A DNA stretch of 58,552 nucleotides from Kiritimatiellia bacterium (GTDB taxonomy: Bacteria > Verrucomicrobiota > Kiritimatiellia > RZYC01), in assembly GCA_028708815.1 (NCBI GenBank), contig JAQVYB010000006.1, forward strand, positions 1 through 58,552. The letters run 5' to 3'. This document shows, in pieces, positions 55,652 through 58,552 of this stretch. Under the pieces are notes generated by a model that had not been told where the DNA came from, ran no database searches, and saw only the letters and a program-made list of their open reading frames with translations. A program made the translations under genes and the position numbers. Positions within the stretch are counted from its first letter, which is position 1; every line of letters starts with the position of its first letter.

Positions 55652-58180
55652 ATGAATGAGAAATATCCCTTTTCGGAAATTGAACCCAAATGGCAGCAGT
55701 ATTGGTCTGAAAACCGGCTGTTCAGCGTGGATACGCAGGACGCCACGGACAAATATTACTGCATGATGATGTTTCCGTACCCTTCGGGCACCCTGCATGT
55801 GGGGCACGGGCGCAACTACATCATTGGCGATGCCGTGGTTCGCTACAAAAAAATGCGCGGCAAGCGAGTATTGGCTCCCATGGGTTGGGATGCCTTCGGC
55901 CTTCCGGCCGAAAATGCCGCGATTAAAACCGGCACACACCCGCGCGTGAGTACGCTCAATAATATTGCCGTCATCAAAAAACAACTTGCGGACTGGGGCT
56001 GCTGCTATGACTGGGATCGCGAGGTCACCTCCTGCCTGCCCGACTATTACAAGTGGACGCAGTGGCTTTTCCTGAAGCTCTACGAAAAAGGGTTGGCCTA
56101 CAAATCGAAGGGCAATGTGAACTGGTGTCCCTCGTGCGCGACGGTGTTGGCCAACGAACAAGTGGTGGATGGGCAGTGCGACCGCTGCTCCTCAACCGTC
56201 GAGCAAAAAGCCCTCGAACAGTGGTTTTTCAAAATCACCGATTACGCCCAGCGCCTGCTGGATGATCTGGACCTGCTCCCCGGCTGGCCCGAGCGCGTGA
56301 AAATCATGCAGCGCAACTGGATTGGACGCAGCGAGGGCGCCCGCATCGAATTCGGTCTCGAGCCGCGTACGGACGAGCGCGCAGACTCCGCCGCCTCGGT
56401 CCCCTGCTTCACCACCCGGACCGATACGATTTACGGCTGCACCTACATGGTCCTCGCACCCGAATATCCGCAGCTTGCCGAGATGGTGGCCGGGCTTCCC
56501 GAAGAGGCCGCCATCAAGGCCTATCAGGAGTCCGTTAAAGGCCTGACCAATATCGACCGCGCCTCGGATACGCTCGAAAAAAACGGGGTCTTCACCGGGC
56601 GCTTTGTGATCAATCCCTACAACGGACGCCGCATCCCGCTCTGGGTGGCGGATTATGTGCTGATGGAATACGGTACCGGCGCCGTTATGGCCGTACCCGC
56701 GCACGATACCCGTGACTGGGCGTTCGCGAAGAAGTACGACCTGCCCATCGAAATTTCCATTCAGAATCCGGAGCAGACCCTGAAGCTTGAAGAGATGGCG
56801 GATGCGTACACCGGCGATGGCGTGTGCGTGGATTCGGGCCCCTTCACCGGTCGGCCCAACCGCGAGGCGATCCCCGCCATGATCCGCCATGCCGAAGAGC
56901 AGGGGTTTGGCAAGGGCACCGTTCACTTCCGTTTGCGCGACTGGCTGATCAGCCGTCAGCGCTACTGGGGCGCGCCGATCCCCATGATCTACTGCGATGC
57001 CTGCGGCCTGGTCCCCGTACCCGAAAAGGATCTGCCTGTGCTGCTGCCCGACGATGTGGCCTTCAAGCCCACCGGTGAATCGCCGTTGCGTGCCCATGAA
57101 GCCTTCATGAATGTGCCCTGCCCGGTCTGCGGAAAACCCGCGAGGCGCGAGAGCGATACCATGGATACCTTCGTGGATTCCAGTTGGTACTTCTTCCGCT
57201 ATCTGAACGCGCGTGATGAAACGAAGGCGCTCGATAGCGAGGCCTGCGACAACTGGCTCCCCGTGGATCAATACATCGGCGGCATCGAACACGCGATTCT
57301 TCATCTGCTCTACGCCCGTTTCTTCACCAAGGCGCTGAGTGACATCGGTCTGATTCATTTTGATGAACCCTTCGCGCATCTCTTTACCCAGGGGATGATC
57401 TGCAAGCGCAGCGAAAAGGACGGCCAGCTCTACAAAATGTCGAAATCCAAAGGCAACGTGGTCAGCCCCACCGAACTGATCCGCGAATACGGCGCCGACA
57501 CCGTGCGCGTTTATACCCTCTTCATCGGTCCGCCCGAAAAGGATGCGGAATGGAATGATCAAAGCGTCGAAGGCGCCTTTCGCTTTCTGCGGCGCATCTG
57601 GCGCTGCGTGCACGATCACCGTGAGCTTCTGCTTGCGGCCCCGAAGACCCGCCCGGAGGTGGCCGACCTGGAGCCGGCTCTGCGCGATCTCTACCGCCAA
57701 ACCCATGAATCCATCCGCCAGATCACCAGTGATCTCGAAGGCGATTTTCATTTTAATACAGCCATTGCGCAGATCATGAAGCTGATGAACGCCGTGGAAG
57801 CTGTCACCGTGAATGCGGAGAGCAGCGCGGCGGCACGTGCCGTCTTCCGTGAAACGGTTGAAAGTGTGGTGTTGCTTCTCTCTCCGTTCGCCCCGCACAT
57901 GGCCGAGGAACTCTGGATGGAGCTGGGCCATCCGCCCAGCATCCTGAATGCCGCGTGGCCTGAAGTGAACGAGGCTGCGCTCAAGCGCGATCGGGTGGAA
58001 CTCGTGCTGCAGGTGAACGGCAAGGTGCGCGGGCACGTCATGGTCAGTGCCGAGGCCGACCGCGAAACGCTCGAACGCGAAGCCCTGAATGATCCCGATG
58101 TGCAGCGCTGGACCGAAGGCAAGACCATCCGCAAAGTCATTGTGGTGCCTGGCCGCCTCGTCAACATTGCTGTTTCATAA
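55652..58180 (+). CDS. leuS: leucyl-tRNA synthetase
   Basis: [16 protein letters not shown] (HIGH), [11 protein letters not shown] (KMSKS), [11 protein letters not shown]. Confidence 0.97.
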   Translation: MNEKYPFSEIEPKWQQYWSENRLFSVDTQDATDKYYCMMMFPYPSGTLHVGHGRNYIIGDAVVRYKKMRGKRVLAPMGWDAFGLPAENAAIKTGTHPRVSTLNNIAVIKKQLADWGCCYDWDREVTSCLPDYYKWTQWLFLKLYEKGLAYKSKGNVNWCPSCATVLANEQVVDGQCDRCSSTVEQKALEQWFFKITDYAQRLLDDLDLLPGWPERVKIMQRNWIGRSEGARIEFGLEPRTDERADSAASVPCFTTRTDTIYGCTYMVLAPEYPQLAEMVAGLPEEAAIKAYQESVKGLTNIDRASDTLEKNGVFTGRFVINPYNGRRIPLWVADYVLMEYGTGAVMAVPAHDTRDWAFAKKYDLPIEISIQNPEQTLKLEEMADAYTGDGVCVDSGPFTGRPNREAIPAMIRHAEEQGFGKGTVHFRLRDWLISRQRYWGAPIPMIYCDACGLVPVPEKDLPVLLPDDVAFKPTGESPLRAHEAFMNVPCPVCGKPARRESDTMDTFVDSSWYFFRYLNARDETKALDSEACDNWLPVDQYIGGIEHAILHLLYARFFTKALSDIGLIHFDEPFAHLFTQGMICKRSEKDGQLYKMSKSKGNVVSPTELIREYGADTVRVYTLFIGPPEKDAEWNDQSVEGAFRFLRRIWRCVHDHRELLLAAPKTRPEVADLEPALRDLYRQTHESIRQITSDLEGDFHFNTAIAQIMKLMNAVEAVTVNAESSAAARAVFRETVESVVLLLSPFAPHMAEELWMELGHPPSILNAAWPEVNEAALKRDRVELVLQVNGKVRGHVMVSAEADRETLEREALNDPDVQRWTEGKTIRKVIVVPGRLVNIAVS

Positions 58181-58198
58181 CCCGGAGCATTCTGCGGC

Positions 58199-58552
58199 AT
58201 GGCCGAACGCAAACCCATTCGATTGCTTGATGATACGGTAATCAACAAAATTGCCGCAGGCGAGGTGGTGGAACGTCCGGCCTCGGTCATCAAGGAGCTC
58301 ATGGAAAATGCACTCGATGCCGGCGCGACGCGCATCGAGGTGAGCGTGGTGGAAGGTGGGCGGCGCCTGATGCGTGTGGAGGATAACGGCTGCGGCATGA
58401 CGCGCGATGATGCGCTGCTTTCCGTGGAACGCCATGCCACCAGCAAGGTGCGCGACATGCACGATGTGGAAAGCGTCACCTCCATGGGCTTTCGCGGCGA
58501 AGCCCTCGCCGCGATTCCCTCGGTCTCCCGTTTCACGCTGCGTACGCGCGTG
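58199..58552 (+). CDS. mutL: DNA mismatch repair protein MutL, 3'-truncated by window edge
   Basis: [38 protein letters not shown] ... [15 protein letters not shown]. Confidence 0.95.
   Translation, partial: MAERKPIRLLDDTVINKIAAGEVVERPASVIKELMENALDAGATRIEVSVVEGGRRLMRVEDNGCGMTRDDALLSVERHATSKVRDMHDVESVTSMGFRGEALAAIPSVSRFTLRTRV

Noticed and set aside
56192-58036. 614-aa minus-strand ORF antisense to leuS
   Set aside because: leuS has canonical HIGH/KMSKS motifs; antisense frame is a GC-bias shadow ORF

Overview
The window is about 58.6 kb of gene-dense, high-GC bacterial chromosome. Gene content (lpxK, heptosyltransferase, dapL, LolA-like protein, large secreted modular hydrolases with FYRV-type C-termini) suggests a Gram-negative PVC-type bacterium, possibly Kiritimatiellota/Verrucomicrobiota; this placement is inference, no search was run. 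Most of the window is housekeeping: trmB, lpxK, heptosyltransferase, GT2, murJ, leuA, purE, S41 protease, Sua5/YrdC, rplU-rpmA-obgE, dapL, lon, larE, dapA, leuS and the 5' end of mutL. There is no rRNA, no recognisable tRNA, no CRISPR-Cas and no intact transposase. The accessory highlight is a single 3523-codon secreted ORF (28986-39557). It strings together a type-B carboxylesterase, four beta-lactamase/S12-type serine hydrolase domains with intact SxxK motifs, repeated tail modules, and a C-terminal calcineurin-like phosphoesterase. Its N-terminus is built from four 31-bp-period palindromic repeats read in successive reading frames. The same repeat family recurs as a two-copy array between lon and a 1380-aa chemoreceptor. 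Other non-gene signals are a ~131-bp element present twice in inverted orientation, a run of eight helically phased A-tracts, and a terminator-like hairpin directly in front of the obgE ribosome-binding site. An arginine-decarboxylase/two-antiporter acid-resistance-type operon and a modular GH5 enzyme are also present.
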